The notes: generated from the sequence alone by a model not told the origin. DNA of 64,000 nt from Marchantia polymorpha subsp. ruderalis (GCA_037833965.1 AP031353.1:22446501-22510500), one strand, 5' to 3'. Positions 50,600-64,000 are shown, numbered from the stretch's first letter. Translations and numbers: made by a program.

Positions 50600-53500
50600 G
50601 CAATCAAACGTCGACCCACCCAACGCTCTCTGGGTGCCTCAGTCTTGTTTGTGGATACTTAAGACGTTCAACATGGCGTCCAAGTTCGTCGAATGACACC
50701 CTAGCAGGTCTGCATAAATTTTTTTGTTCTTGCGAAATTTAGTATGTATTGAGTGCTTTGTTGTTGTCTTAATGTACCAAACGCATCATCCACTTCAAAT
50801 CTGTTGTTGGTGTTGGTGTATAGATCCTATACCTGGACTCAAAACAACTTCAGGAATGGGGACAACCTAAACTACGCATAAGGAAGATTGTCCTCCACAT
50901 TCGGGTAAATTTTGGTCCTTGGTCTCGCAGTTTGCAAATGTTTCCCTTATTGCATTTGGGAAGTCTGTCTCGACCATGTTGAAATATGACAATTTCAGAG
51001 ACAGACGCAAGTCTAGAGAGATTGCTCCATGATCAGTTTTTTGAGAACGTAGTCACCGATCTTCCTTTAGAGAGGAAGGGCACGAGAAATAGTAATTTTG
51101 GTATGTAATTTTCCAATTAGACGTGGTTATGAAGTACTTATATCCAAAGTGTAGGGATAAGTAGTCAGAACAAGATCTGTCCTACAATCAGATTGCTACA
51201 CTACAGTACTGTGACCTTTCGGCATCGTGTCTCCGACAGCCGGCGAATCTTACATCGTCACCGACTACGGCAGCTATCAGGCTTTGCTTTGGTGTTATCT
51301 CTCTGATTGTCTTGCAGGCTTCCTTGAGCGCATGCATGGCTCCTCATTTTTTTGAGAAGAGGTCTGTGCAATCTGGACTGCTCGTAACTGCTGCAAAGCG
51401 TGACGTCAACTTGTTGTACCGACTATATTTTGAGCGTAGTTTCTTGGGCTAGGCCTGCCACCTTGTGTCAGAGTCAGTGCTGGACTCTTGACTAAAAAAT
51501 GTATGCCGTAAGGCGGAAACTGAATGGCAGGACTACGTCAGCTCGAGGGCTAGAACGTGCCTTTTGAGAGTATGAACTACGACAGATGATCATCTCTTCC
51601 TTCACGTGGATCTCATCTAGGCTGCGGTGTTCTCAAAGCCCAATGCATTGTGTGATATCCGCAATTCTAGGGCGGCGTGATATCATTGACTGGCCTAGCG
51701 ATTCTTGTCGGCAGTCCTTCTTATCTGGTTCAGTCGACCTTCTTTTCCACATTCGAACTTGGTTATCCGTAGAATTTTCCATGCAGCAACAAGATCGAGG
51801 ACTGGCTCACCGAAAGCCTCGTTTTGCCTGCCCTTCACGCCCACGCAGGACCTAGGTGCCCATGGGCTGCTGGAGAAGAAGGGCCACTGGTCAAATGGTC
51901 CTCGTCGCCGAAAGTGTACTAGCCGCTTAACCACATGTCTTTTCCAAGACAATTAGACCGACGCACGGGGTGCACTCATGTCGCCTTTCCGAGGGCCAGT
52001 TGAGAAGATTTTTTTGGAAGGAAAGGGATATTCCTATTTTGGAGTGTCTTGTGTTGTCACATCTGTAAGTTGGAAAGATTCTTAGTCTATAGCAAGTGAT
52101 GTTGAAGACGGTATGATGGATTATAAAGGCTGGTAGGCGACATGTGCTCTAATCGATGGTCGGTAGTAGGGGGCAAAGATTTAACTTCTATAAACATATG
52201 TGGAACTTGTGTGGAACTGGGTCCATGGAGTCCAGGTGTCTCACGGTTTCGAATCTCCAAATGTTTCAGCTGACGTAAGAGCGGACACTTCGGATATTGT
52301 TCGCAGTGGCCAAGAGTCCTGCTGAGATCTGCTTAAATCAGGGCTTTCTCTCCAACCAGGCTCGCAGTTTTGGGTAAACTTTCCGGAATTTACACAGAAC
52401 TCAGTACAACTAGACTCACCAACTTGACAGTTACCGTCAACCGCATCATTTTTTTTCCAAGATATTTGGACGGATCTAAAGCGATCTGTACGAAATAATT
52501 GATACAGAATATTTCCGTAAGATTAAACTACCTGATTTGCGAACAGAATCCTTCATCAAATCGTGATATTATCATCTGATTGGGTTTAATGATATAACTG
52601 TCCTTTTTCCAAGGGATATGCATTCTAAAGCGAAGTAATCAACAGTGGTAAGAAATGAGGAAACACCTTTACTTTCTCTGTAGATAACCATTCATGTTGT
52701 AATTTACTCGTCTACTTATATATATATACGGAGAGTACCTCTATATCATAGAGGACACGCACGCACATACTATTTCTCTCCTCCAGGAAATGGTTTCAAC
52801 ATGTTACGTAAGTTCTAGTACTTGATGATCATAACAAATAGCAATTAGGTATTTTTGATAGTTTTGATGATATATGTAGGTGATGTACATTTCAGTTCTC
52901 TATGTCACAACTTCAATATCATGGACATCATACTTAAAGTTTGTCGTCTGGAAGGCGAAAGACGATGCCTCACGAATGTTATAAATTAAATGGATTTATC
53001 AGAGATATTAGTGATATCTCAGTACAATTTCAATAGTTACAATCCACATACAAACATAACATTGAAGATTCCAAATTCTTGTATTAGAGCTGAGTATAAA
53101 CATACTGAATAAAACTTCCCACCTTGTGCACTAGATATCATTGCCTCCTAGATTATGGATTCACGCCCATTTTGCAAAATTCCATGTTCTGGCATAACAC
53201 CCAGTTTTAATAACAGGATGCTTAGCCCTATGGCACACTTCCAATCCAGTTTCATCAACTTCTTTAACAGGAATCAATAATCAACTGGAAGCTTCACGCG
53301 ATCGGTTACCCTCAAATGTACCTGTGCATCCTCCAAGCTCAAGCAACATCAAAACTCCAATCACGTCACAGATCATATGACCTATGGACACCCAAGCCTG
53401 ATCTGGATATGACTAACACTTATATGCATACTTATCTCCCCAAAGTTAGCATGCTCAATAGAAGGACGCGAAGAGCATTCACAATAGGTAAGATGTAACC

Positions 53501-55614
53501 CTAACACCATGAAGACCAGAGACGGAACGGGCTCATTTCAGAAATCCAACCTGTGAAGGATTGGCCCCGTGTCCAACGAAATAATAAAAGTACCCTGGGG
53601 CGACTTTTGGAACGAAGAAACAATCCAGTTTCGTTCGTAAATATCTCATGATCTGACAAACTGTATTTGGTAACCAGATACATACTTTTTTCCGATGAAG
53701 AAACTATCAGTACCTTCAAATGCATGCAGCGATTTGTGAATAGGAGGCATAATGCCATCTAGAATCAAACCTTCCCAAGTCCTCTCAACCCCCACTCAGC
53801 TGCCTTATGCCTCACTCGGGAAAAGACCTACTGAGTTGACAGAGTAAGTGGGTGAGTTGACATAGCTAATGAAAGCTAAGTAGTACTATGCCAAGTAATA
53901 CCAACGGCAGCCAGAGAACCTAGTCATCGATCTAAGCGGAACAATATCAGATGTATGAACAACTCAGTACACCCAACTTTCAAAGAAAGAAGAGTATTGC
54001 ACGAACTCAATCAATTCGACTATGTAACTGCACTCAATTTACTTCCTCAAAGTCGTCGTAACGAGGCTCTTTGTGACAATCACAGGAGAAGAATAAAGGG
54101 CAACAAAAGCAATCATACATACATATATAAATGTTAATTTTGACAAATAGTGTATATCCATGTAAAAAGTGAACTGGTTGATCGCAAACTGCTAGCCCCA
54201 TATCAACAATTTAAATAAGCAAGAGTGATCCGTCATCTAACTACTTGCAGATTGTGAAGCATGAAGATAAATACGACATGTGATAAGAGCGTAACTGTCG
54301 GCGAACAGTGGGTGTAAATGTACACAACAACTGATGCCAACCCTCTCGGTAGCATGTACGCGTGTTTCAAATAAATTAACTGATGAGTAACTCTTCTTCA
54401 AGCGTGAAAAAGAGTTAAAAGGGGCGAGAATTTCTAAATGACGATACCTTATAGCATCCGCATGTGTCAAAAAGAAATTGATAAAAGAGGGAGATTGCGT
54501 GAGAAGGATATCACAGGAGTAGACACTCTAGACCAAGGCTGCCTGAAAGAGATGTACAACCAGATACTTCGCAACAGAAGATGGACTAACGTAGTCGACT
54601 ACCAACTATTGATATCAATTAACAACAACGGAATGGGAACGAATGAGAAGGCTTATGTGCTTTGTCATCTAAACGAATAAAAAATTCAAGTTTTAAATGG
54701 CTCTTTGGCTCATCCTCTTCACTTCTTGTAGAAGATCAAAAGAAAGTGTCAACAAAGGGACGTATAATACAACCTTGATACATTTTCAGGTGTGGACAAT
54801 CTTATCATGGGCACAATTGGTTCACCAAGACGCATCATTTAACAGCCAAAGTTCGGCCTGCCGTTTCGAAAACCTTATAGATGCACCGTCTGGCTTCAAC
54901 AAACTCCTGCGACTGAAAAGAAGAGTGCAGAAGTCCTGCACACACAACTTTTGATGCCGTATGAGAAATCCATGATTCATTTGCAAAAGAACCGCGTATG
55001 ACTAGTCTGGACGAGTGGGCTCTATCTCAGTAGGAGAGAGCGCAAATATAGCTACCCGTTTCGCTACTAACAACTCGGCCTCACGTGAACATGGTGTAGG
55101 CGTCTAGTCACATCCGCTTCCCAAAGCTTATAATGTTACCGCTACAAGTCCCAACCAACCTAAGCACCAAAAAAACTGATTCTGCCCCAGTTCGAACAGA
55201 AGTTGCTGCATGGATCGTAGCCCAGCAGGTACAAGCAGATATACATACCAAGTAAAGATTTGTGAAGAGGATACAAATTTACAAGACCATCACAGGGGAG
55301 TGAACCCATCTCAGACCTTGACAAGATTGGTAGATCATCGTTCCGCACCGGTTTGTCTGCTTCGTTGATTCCTCCTCTTCTCTCTGCGAGTATTTCTATG
55401 CACAAAAGTCGAATCTACGGGTCCAGAAGCTGAGTCCTCTACAGTCACGGAATTTCCACTTATTATCCCAACCACCAAAAATTCCTCCAAAACACTTTGT
55501 CCATGGGGCTCACTACTTGGGCACCCATCTCGAGTTCGACCGGACCTCCTGTATCATCACCTTCTTCGAGGAAGAACTAGGAGCACGTGGCCAATCGAAC
55601 GTGTTTGATATCAA
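50600..55614. other. Convergent spacer between ZNHIT2 and the MAPKK gene
   Basis: Both flanking genes end here, so it should contain two 3' UTRs. Mid to AT-rich sequence; open frames are under 90 codons (for example 54,438-54,680 and 54,697-54,954) and show no family resemblance. A short TA run is at about 52,718-52,729. Confidence 0.4.
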
Positions 55615-56688
55615 CTATACTTGGAGCCCTTGTAACAGGGTCGCAAGGTTGCAAGGCTGACCTTCGTACTGGGTCAAGTAAGCATGTTTTAGAAGCTGCT
55701 CGGCAGTTGGTCTTCTCAAAGCATCCTTCTGCAAGCACAATCTGATGAAGTTTCTGAAGTTAGGCGTGGCTTCCGGGGGCGGAGAAGGAGGGTCACCCAG
55801 GCAAATTGCACACATGAGAGTGGGCCAGTCTGGTCTCTCCCCAGGCTTAAGGCATGGAAAGCGACCGATAAAGCACTCTAAAAGGGTTAGGCCCAAGCTC
55901 CATATGTCGGCAGAGTATCCATCGTAATTGCCTCCATTTCCATCCGGATTGAACCTCTCAGGACTCATATATGCACAGGTTCCCACAAATGAGTTGCACT
56001 GAGCCATTGTATGCGCAAGTACGGTGCTTACCCCAAAATCGGCAATCTTCACTTCTTGCTTATTGTTGAGCAGCAGATTTGATGGTTTTATGTCCCTATG
56101 CACTATCTTTTTCTTATGCAAGTAAGCAAGGCCGGTCAACACTTGCCTCGTCATTTCGGCCAAGTATTCTTCGGAGATCTTTTTCTGCTTATGAAGTACA
56201 TCTGCCAGGGTGCCAGCGTCCATATATTCCAGCACGAACATAATCTCACCTCCTCTTTCGTAAACCCCGTAGCACTGCACCACGAACCGCGAATCGTTGG
56301 CACCTCGGAGAATTTGCATCTCCTTCATTATCTGTCTCATCAACATGGGCTCGTGTTTGTCCTGAATACATTTCAAAGCGTAGATCTTGCCGCTTCGCTT
56401 ATGACGAGCTTTGTACACTTTCCCACCACTCCCGGACCCCAAAATTCCTATTCTTTCCAAATCTTCCAGTAACACATCCTGGTTATGGTTTGCTGGGGAC
56501 GGAAGAAACTGTTGCGGAGCAGGAGGAAGTCGTTGCGGCTCCGGATATTGCTGCCCGGCGAAAGGTGGAGGCAAGGGCAAAGGCATCGGCGCCGGAAAAT
56601 CTGTAGGGTAATTTCTAGTAAACATCGTAGGATCTCTCGTCGGTATGGGCAGCTTCAACCGAGGTCTCTTCTCATTTGCGAAAGCCAT
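55615..56688 (-). CDS. MAP kinase kinase, plant group C/D (MKK4/5/7/9-like), intronless
   Basis: Dual-specificity kinase that phosphorylates the TEY/TDY loop of MAP kinases in stress, immune and developmental cascades. The product is 357 residues. The N-terminus has a basic-hydrophobic docking motif (KRPRLKLPIPTRD, 7-19) and a Pro-rich stretch (30-68). The kinase domain follows: glycine loop GSGSGGKVYKA (84-94), catalytic Lys106 (YALK), HRDIKPSN (197-204), DFG (217-219), and an activation segment with the plant MAPKK phospho-site pattern S/T-x5-S/T (Thr227 and Ser233), ending in MSPERF (241-246). Group C/D genes in flowering plants are also usually intronless. I chose the ATG at 56,688 because it gives the family-type N-terminus; the frame stays open 51 codons further upstream without another ATG. 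It is convergent with ZNHIT2. Confidence 0.96.
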   Translation of the reverse strand: MAFANEKRPRLKLPIPTRDPTMFTRNYPTDFPAPMPLPLPPPFAGQQYPEPQRLPPAPQQFLPSPANHNQDVLLEDLERIGILGSGSGGKVYKARHKRSGKIYALKCIQDKHEPMLMRQIMKEMQILRGANDSRFVVQCYGVYERGGEIMFVLEYMDAGTLADVLHKQKKISEEYLAEMTRQVLTGLAYLHKKKIVHRDIKPSNLLLNNKQEVKIADFGVSTVLAHTMAQCNSFVGTCAYMSPERFNPDGNGGNYDGYSADIWSLGLTLLECFIGRFPCLKPGERPDWPTLMCAICLGDPPSPPPEATPNFRNFIRLCLQKDALRRPTAEQLLKHAYLTQYEGQPCNLATLLQGLQV

Positions 56689-58830
56689 TTTCTCTAACTC
56701 GAAACCAGGTTTCCTTTTCCAACTGTAAACTCTCCTCGCCCTTTTCGGGAGATGATTGATCAGCAGAGTAGCTAAAACTCCGTTCCCCACAAACCCTTCT
56801 ACTTCTGCAGCAACACAGCTGCTGGCGCTACTTTCCTGCAATTCACGGTCCTACATTTGAAATCCAGTTGACTCCCAAAATGCGATCTCTCCCAGCAACT
56901 CGCTCGTTTCCATCGGCTTGAATAAATCGTGGGAGGAAACTGTACAAGCTGGAAGGATATAAAAAGCCAGCAGATGAGGAAAGAACCGATCTCTGACCTT
57001 AAGCTGTGCCACCACGTCTGCTGTGAGCCTAGGCCATATATCGATTCTCGTTCTCAGAATTTCAATGATTTCGTCAAGCAAATTCACGCCGCTGAATTCG
57101 TCTCTCCAAGCGATTGATCAGTTTTCCACCCAACTTGCAATCTCCGTCACTCCCTTCCCCGTAATTCTCTCGGTGTTTTCTCTTGCGTGAAGGGAACCGT
57201 GGACACCAAAACAACTGCACCTGAAACACCTTCGGCGTCAGATTGCCTGCCTGCCTGCCTGACTTTGGCAGATATTCAGCGCCAGAACCAGCAGCAGTGA
57301 GAAAATGCTAGAATTTCACGACGAGCAGCGCACTCACAGACCTGCACGAAACTTCTGGTCGTCCTCGGGACCAGCAATCGCTCCCGCCTCTAACCCGATG
57401 CGAGATGAGGCCCAACAACCTCGACATTCATTCACTAAACACAAATCACCAGCCAAACAGCATTCCCTCTCCGTCGCCCTGGCCCTCGTCCGTGTCGATC
57501 ATCGATTGGGCTCTCGACTCCTCTCTCACACGTCACAAGAATGCACTGCACAGTCACTCACTCGATCGAAGACGACGATCGATTGCCGAGGCGGGAACGT
57601 TCTAGAGCGCCCATGACTGCGCTCTTGCGATGCGTGCGAGTCGGCCTTCGCAGGGCCCAGAGACTTCCACTTCCACTCCGACGCACCGGCAATCAGTCCA
57701 CCCTCTTCCTACCTCGTTCCTCATTCGCTCGTGGGCGTCTCCGCCTGATAATTGATTGTCGCACTCTTCAGGCCCCGTCCTCTTATTCTAGTCTCGGTCT
57801 TCGGACATGCCTAGAGCACAGCCTCGAATCCACCTACAACACCACACCATCGCCTCCTCCCCTTTCTTGTGCAAGTCCCGCGTCCCCTCCCTCGCTCCTT
57901 CGCGGGCGCAGACGAGTCCAGTCAGCGGGTCGGCCAGTCAGTCAGTCCGGGGCTGTCGTGTCGTCCTTCCTGTCTGTCTACGGTGGGTACAAATCATGGT
58001 GTTCCCACCAGAGCTGCCGCAGGCTGGCTGCAGTGCCAGATCTTCGAAGCAATCACTCGGACTGTTTCATCATCCGCAGCCCCTGTAGAAGCATAGAATC
58101 AGGCGTGCCGCCCCGGTCAACAAAGCGCCACACTCCCACTCCCTCTCCCTCGCGCTTCGCTCTCCTGCGCTTTGTCCTTACTGACACCCGGCGCGCCCCT
58201 CCCTTTCGCTCTCGCTCTCGTCGCTCTCTCCATGCCCATCGCCCGCCGGCGATCGATTGATCGGTCAGTCTGTAAGTCAGCCAGTCAATCAATCAATCAA
58301 TGGCTCGATCGATCGATCGATCAATCGTCGATCCGTCGACGCACTCGATCCACCGCCGCCACCCGATTCTCCTCCGAGTAATTTCGATCTCTACTGACTC
58401 TCTACTACTCGGTCGCATCCCTCATCCCATCTTGCTCCAATACGCGCGATTTGTCCTCTACGTACGTGAGCTCTGCTGGGCCTGACTGCCGGTCACTGCC
58501 GATGACCGCTGATGCGCCTGCCCATCAGCGGTTTTTGACTCCGCCGCGCTTCGGACAACGCGATGAACGGATATTCGACCTCGGCCTCGATGGCGACAAA
58601 TGTCCGGGTTCGAATCACCCTCTGGAGGATAAACTTAACCCCCCTCCCTTCTTTGTCCGTGTCCACATCCGTCCGTCGAAGACGAACGTGGCCGAGTGGG
58701 ACCTTGCGTCCGTATCTCTCTGTGCGATGTATTTTTCCACCCCGTACAATCGACGGACGTAATACTCAGACCCCAGCATTTGGCATGTACGCTGTTTAGA
58801 CCGTGCCCTTCGATCGGCATTGTAAGATGT
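56689..58830. other. Upstream region of the MAPKK gene
   Basis: Presumed leader and promoter of the kinase. From about 57.2 kb it becomes GC-rich with CT, TGCC and TCAA/CGAT runs (58,283-58,325), including the self-complementary GATCGATCGATCGATC. Frames such as 57,541-58,260 are low-complexity and not conserved. Confidence 0.4.
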
Positions 58831-61800
58831 GGCGCAGCGAAGTCCATTTCTGAAAGAGTGAACTTCCATTGTATTTCCACGAAACAAAATAGAGATATTC
58901 AAGTGTATACGCTTCACCTCAGAACTTGTTCATTTGACAACTCAAATATAAAACATGAATTTCACAGCAAGATCGTCTTTCGTATCTCGTCAAGGACATT
59001 CAGTATCTGGAAAGTAAAAAGAGTAAAGAAGGTTGTAACTATTTTCATTATAATGAACTCAACTTCTTGTAGAGACTGGGAAACTATAAAACCATTAATA
59101 ATTCTATGTCAAGCTCTGTGGTTAAAATAGATTTGGTAAAGTACCATCACTAATATCTCGTACTTATGCAGAAAAAAAAAATGCAATTAACAGATGTCAA
59201 CTGCTAATGTTTCTACAAGGATGCTCTGATCATATAGTGCTGTCCTTATTCAATTTATATGATACTAAAATGATGACTAGATAATAATGTCAGGCCTTAA
59301 TTTTTTATTTTTATCTAATTTCAAGATCAGATTATGATACTGAAACATAGTGTTCATCACCTTGCAGAAAAGTGTGAAGGTAAAACAATACTTAGTTAAT
59401 TGGATCCATTTACTATGGTACATTACAATAAAAAGCTTCATGATGAAAACATCAAATAAAGTGATATTCATGTGTACAGTTATAACTATTTCGAAAATAA
59501 AAAGAAGATATCAAAGATCTACTTTCAACAAAATAAACTTCAAAAAAATAACTTAATAGTGTATACAAATAAAATTTGACTGTAGCATTCTTTTCATAAC
59601 ATAAAAGTTCTTATTTATTATAATATGTTCTAATTCTGTTGTGAATATAATTTTACGATTTGATATATGAGATTACAACAAGACAGTTTTTACTATCATA
59701 GCTTTTATCGCAATTTCTCCATTTGAAATACCTCAAATCGTTTATAAGATAGAAAAAAAGAGGAGAAAAAAAATCTTTCCAATCTTTTATTCTAGTGAAA
59801 CCCGTATTTCAGTAAAGTGGGATCTAAGAATATGAAGAAAGAGATTGAGATAGGCTATTTATGGAATTGCCCTTGTACGAATCAAACATTAAAAGTGTCC
59901 GCCATCCGGCTAAAATACAGGTTCACGTCCTTAAACATTAAAAGAATGTTCTAAAAAATGCAAAATGTTTTTAATAACTCAGGAATCAATTTTAGTATTA
60001 TGGTTTTTGTTTCTTCAATACTATTTATTTTCAGATGTTTTCTTTGCAAACTATGTATATAATCAATACAAATTTTTGTTAGTTTGTCTTTTTTCTTGCT
60101 AAACGTTTGATATTTCATCCTTCAGGTTTTTCAATAATTCAAAATTCTGTTCAGTTTATCTGGAAAAAATGCTTTGAATAATCCTTGTAAAAAATCTTGA
60201 AGTATTTTCTTATGATATTGCAACATTACTTGGTATACTTTTAAAAAACATCTATAGCAAGCTTAGTAAGAAAATCAGCAAAATATTTGATTCTAATATG
60301 TATTATTAAGTTTTTGATTTGGTAATTCCAAATTTTAAAGAAATATAATTACTATATCAGGAATATATATATAACATACAGGAGCAAACCTCAATCTTTG
60401 ATTTAGTATGGAGGCTAAGACAAATATTGATCCGCTCCAATGACACTCTTACACGAGGCTCAAAGAATCTGTATAATACATGTGTAAACGATCGGTTGAA
60501 ACTATTTGTAATATAGTATCTATTTAATCATTACCTTCGAGTTTAAATTTTCAAAAAAAATAATTAAAAACATATATATATATATATATATTGTTTTTTC
60601 GATATCCACTTTTAAAGATAAATCTTCAAATTCATATATATATGAATTTGAAGATTTATCTTTAAAAGAACATTTTAAAATTAATTAAATTTTATTTTAT
60701 AATATTATTTTACATTTCGTATTATAAAAACCATATTCCAATGTTTCCAAGTATTACAAATCACTCACCAAGAAACTAAGTTCATAACTTCGTGCTTGTA
60801 AATAATACATATATTTGAATACAGATATTAATTTGTCTCCTAATGTACAGTTTACAATCTGTTGACTTATATATATATATATATATATGAAAAATTTTAA
60901 ACATTAGTTTGTTACTTTAGCATTGTTAGCATATTTTGATGCTTAAAATTGATTTCAGTTTTTATTTTTAATTCAAAATGATAAGGCATCTTCAATAATG
61001 TCCAAAAAATTTAGTTTTATTTACAAATTATTATTTCGTTTAATTATTTTTTTTACATTCACATAAGTTTCAAATAATATATTCAAAAATATATTGCAAA
61101 TAAAAATCAAATATTATCACATATCATATTTTTATTCATTAATTTAAAATTTTATCAACAAAAATGTTGAATTACGAATCCAATAATCAGGCATGAATTT
61201 AATTGATGATTTTAAAGCTAAAAATATTTTTATACATTTCTTAATGAAAAAATATCTAAATAATCCAGTAATTTAGTGTAATCCATGAACTTATTCATCA
61301 AAATAGAACAAAAATTCTAGATTATACTTAATTATAATTATAATTCCCCCAATATTTAACAATGATGATATTTTTTTGGTAGTACTATAGTTTAAAGTAT
61401 TCATAGAGATAAACTTTGTTAGATTCTGTAAACCAGCAGGAATGAATACAATATAAAAAAAAAGAACACAAACAATCAGCCAACACGGAGAAATCATTAT
61501 GGTTCATCACTATATAGTATATTCACAGTAGATCATTGGATAATCACAAATAAACTCTATGATGTGTATAAGTTTTAACTTTGATCTTATGTAATGATAG
61601 ACTACCTAGTTGAATGAATCGAGGTTAAACTAACCAGAATTAAACTAAGACTTGATTTAACTTATAACAACATTGTGATAAAGTAAATTTTTTGATTATT
61701 ATAAAAATAATATACCAATTAAAATATACACGAAATAGAATTCAAGAATATTAGACTCACATGATAATAAAATTAGTTATATCAAAGAAATTTTTTTCAA

Positions 61801-63300
61801 AAATTAAGAAATTTTTTTGAGTTGATCATGCATAATTTTGGTAAATTTTTAACATGTAATATATGAAAGAAATTTTCATTAATTTTGATTTTGATAAGAA
61901 AATACATTTTTGAAATTAAATTGATACAACTGTTGAATATTAAATATTTATTGATTTTTTTTAAAATTTATAATAAGGCAATAATACATAATATATTTTA
62001 AATTTTGATAAATTTTATACAAATTTTTTATCTTATCATGTTTTTCATAGAATATAGATTATTAAGATAAGAATTTACATTAGCTCTATGCTAAATTGAT
62101 CAAAATTGATAAATTTATTCATCTTGCAAATAAATAAAGATACAATAATAATTTGATACATGTTTTCTGATCTTAGCATATATTCCATGAAAATTGTTTA
62201 TCTAAAAAATAATATTTTTATTTGTCAGTATGTATGTGTTATTATACAAATTTATTATATATGTAAAAATTGTTTCTTGCACATCAATTTCTCAAGGTAT
62301 TCAATAGATTTTTCATTAGAAAATTTATTCTTGCAAAAAATAAATTTTTATAAAAAATGATAATTCTAAGACCTAATTATTGATATATGAAGTACTTGTC
62401 TGAGCTTTGGGTTCTTGTACTTTTTGTAAAATATTAGTATGATTGAAGTATCAGATGTAACAAAATAAAGAAAGAAAGAAAGTGTATATGGGCTTATGAT
62501 GCGAGAATAGATTTGTTATGTTAAAACATCAAATATTTTCATATTTGATAACTATCAATGATAAAATATATTATTTTTCGATTTTTACAAGAATTTGAAT
62601 TTATCATGTAAATTAACATTAAAATATATATAAATTCATTTAAATATCAATTTGGAATCATAAAAAATGCACTGTTATTTTTGGATACGAGACTTATTAG
62701 AAATTTCTGGAATTAATATAATCCGATAGCTTCAACAAATATGTTATATCCTTTTTTCGAGAATATTTAAAACTTATTGTATTATCAATTGTTGTTTCAT
62801 ATTTGCATTTTAAGACCTTTTTTAACTCAAAAATAGTTTTGATATTAGAATTTTTCGATTTTTTTAAACAAAGACTAAATCCATTTTTTCCAAAATGGAG
62901 ACTCATCGTGAACTTGAATTTTTTTTCAAAAAATGATGACAAAGAACATATCATGATCTAGAATTTCTTAAACATCATACAAATTAATTCATATATAAAT
63001 TTTCTCTTGAAACTCTGGTTTATTCCAAATTAGTATTTCGTATGAGAAGCCAAGAAAAATCTTAATTGTGATTAACTACTATGTGAGCCAAGTGTGTAAA
63101 AAAAATTGTCAAGTTTCATCGAAGAATAAAAGAAAAGCATAATCATGCTCTAGATATCAATAATATCACGATGATCAATTTAATATACAGAATGTAAAAT
63201 ACATTTTCTAAATTAAACGCGTTAGCAAAAGTAAATTGTATGACCCCGAAAAATTTCTGATTGCTCTCGTATATTTGGCACTAGCTTGTGCTTTATGGAT
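58831..63300. other. Strongly AT-rich block without genes
   Basis: Composition changes abruptly from the GC-rich MAPKK upstream region to about 4.5 kb dominated by A/T runs, TA repeats (60,573-60,591; 60,870-60,888) and interrupted short frames. It contains the 60-bp palindrome at 60,609-60,668. No coding or RNA gene is visible. It may be a decayed transposon nest or a heterochromatic-type island. Confidence 0.5.
60609..60668. repeat. 60-bp perfect palindrome
   Basis: The left half CTTTTAAAGATAAATC continues through TTCAAATTCATATA to the centre at 60,638/60,639, and the right half is its exact reverse complement with no spacer. It lies in the AT-rich block, with TA runs 18 bp to its left and about 200 bp to its right. 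It could extrude as a cruciform or be the core of a foldback element. No target-site duplication could be identified by eye. Confidence 0.95.
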
Positions 63301-64000
63301 TTCATTAGATTAATGAAAACACTGGACTAAAATACAATGCGCAATAAAGTAAGAAAGGGATATCCTTGCCTTATATTATGATAGTCTAAATCACGTAACA
63401 TCTTAAACATTTGTATCTATAGTTGTGATGAAGAAGGGTTAATTATTGATATTGGATCCAAGGGGAGCTGAGTGGAGCATCTCTAAGCTCGTAAATGAAT
63501 GTGATTTGTTTATTTGCGTGAACTGATGCTAATTTCAATGTCTGTAGTTGAAGGAAGGATTCGATAATCTCTTCCTTAGTTCGTGGACGTGTTTAACTTT
63601 AGAGAAGGGTCACGAGTGGAATTGTATTCTGTAGATGCCTTGTGGTTGTTTGGCCTACTGACATTTGATGAGCCAGCAATCCTCTGTCTCAGTATGTAAA
63701 ACTCCTCTTGTCCCCACTCCTATACGTATTCAATCCAAACTCATCCAATACGTATTCGATCCACAGATGTCTCACTGTTCACATAACTTTACTCTCGTAT
63801 AGTGAGAGGAGAATGCATTGGAATTCTTCGGGATCATATCATGAGCCGAGCAAAGCATTATTCTTTTCTTAATGACTATTATATGTTCGAGTTGACCCTG
63901 TATCCCAACAGACTCCACAGTTTCGTATCGAACATTAATTACAGCATACCGTATGTAACAAAGGGACAACAACGCATGACGAACTAAAGTATTCAAGAAA
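63301..64000. other. Right-end sequence, no gene seen
   Basis: Composition recovers from the AT-rich block. A 15-bp near-direct repeat (ATACGTATTCRATCC) occurs at 63,722-63,736 and 63,748-63,762. Open frames of about 60-75 codons at 63,772-63,996 occur on both strands without recognisable similarity. Confidence 0.4.

Noticed and set aside
57541..58260. 239-codon plus-strand frame upstream of the MAPKK
   Set aside because: Arg/Ser/Pro-rich low-complexity translation, overlapping frames in other phases, no conserved motif.

Overview
This is nuclear DNA of a land plant. Three recognisable genes are typical of plants: a SHI/STY-family zinc-finger regulator, a plant group C/D MAP kinase kinase, and a plastid-type acyl-ACP thioesterase. 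Introns are GT-AG and mostly 120-450 bp. Long gene-poor, GC-rich stretches full of simple repeats alternate with very AT-rich blocks. Divergence of the proteins from flowering plants plus GC-rich spacers would fit a liverwort-like bryophyte (Marchantia type), but that lineage call is inference.

Layout. 1-14.4 kb: no gene I can support; an AT-richer left end with weak retroelement-like traces, then GC-rich microsatellite DNA. 14.4-17.1 kb (-): SHI/STY transcription factor, two exons resolved, 5' exon missing. 17.1-33.6 kb: long GC-rich spacer with GA/CT tracts, CTG/CAG runs and G/C homopolymers. 33.6-34.8 kb (+): intronless L-lactate dehydrogenase. 34.8-39.9 kb: spacer with an AT-rich core. 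39.9-40.9 kb (+): F-box gene that looks broken. 41.6-44.0 kb (-): acyl-ACP thioesterase, seven exons rebuilt here from splice sites and reading phase. 46.0-47.2 kb (-): CDC123. 48.2-50.6 kb (+): ZNHIT2-type HIT zinc-finger protein, four exons, start unresolved. 55.6-56.7 kb (-): intronless MAPKK. 58.9-63.3 kb: strongly AT-rich block with a 60-bp perfect palindrome.

The genes are unrelated housekeeping and regulatory functions: fermentation, plastid fatty-acid release, eIF2 assembly, HIT-finger/R2TP chaperone work, MAPK signalling and auxin-linked development. There is no operon or metabolic cluster. CDC123 and ZNHIT2 are divergent over roughly 1 kb and may share a promoter; ZNHIT2 and the MAPKK are convergent. 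I found no CRISPR array, rRNA, convincing tRNA, or novel multi-gene system. The best leads are the thioesterase lacking the family cysteine, the cluster of perfect palindromes, and the two genes whose first coding exon is hidden.
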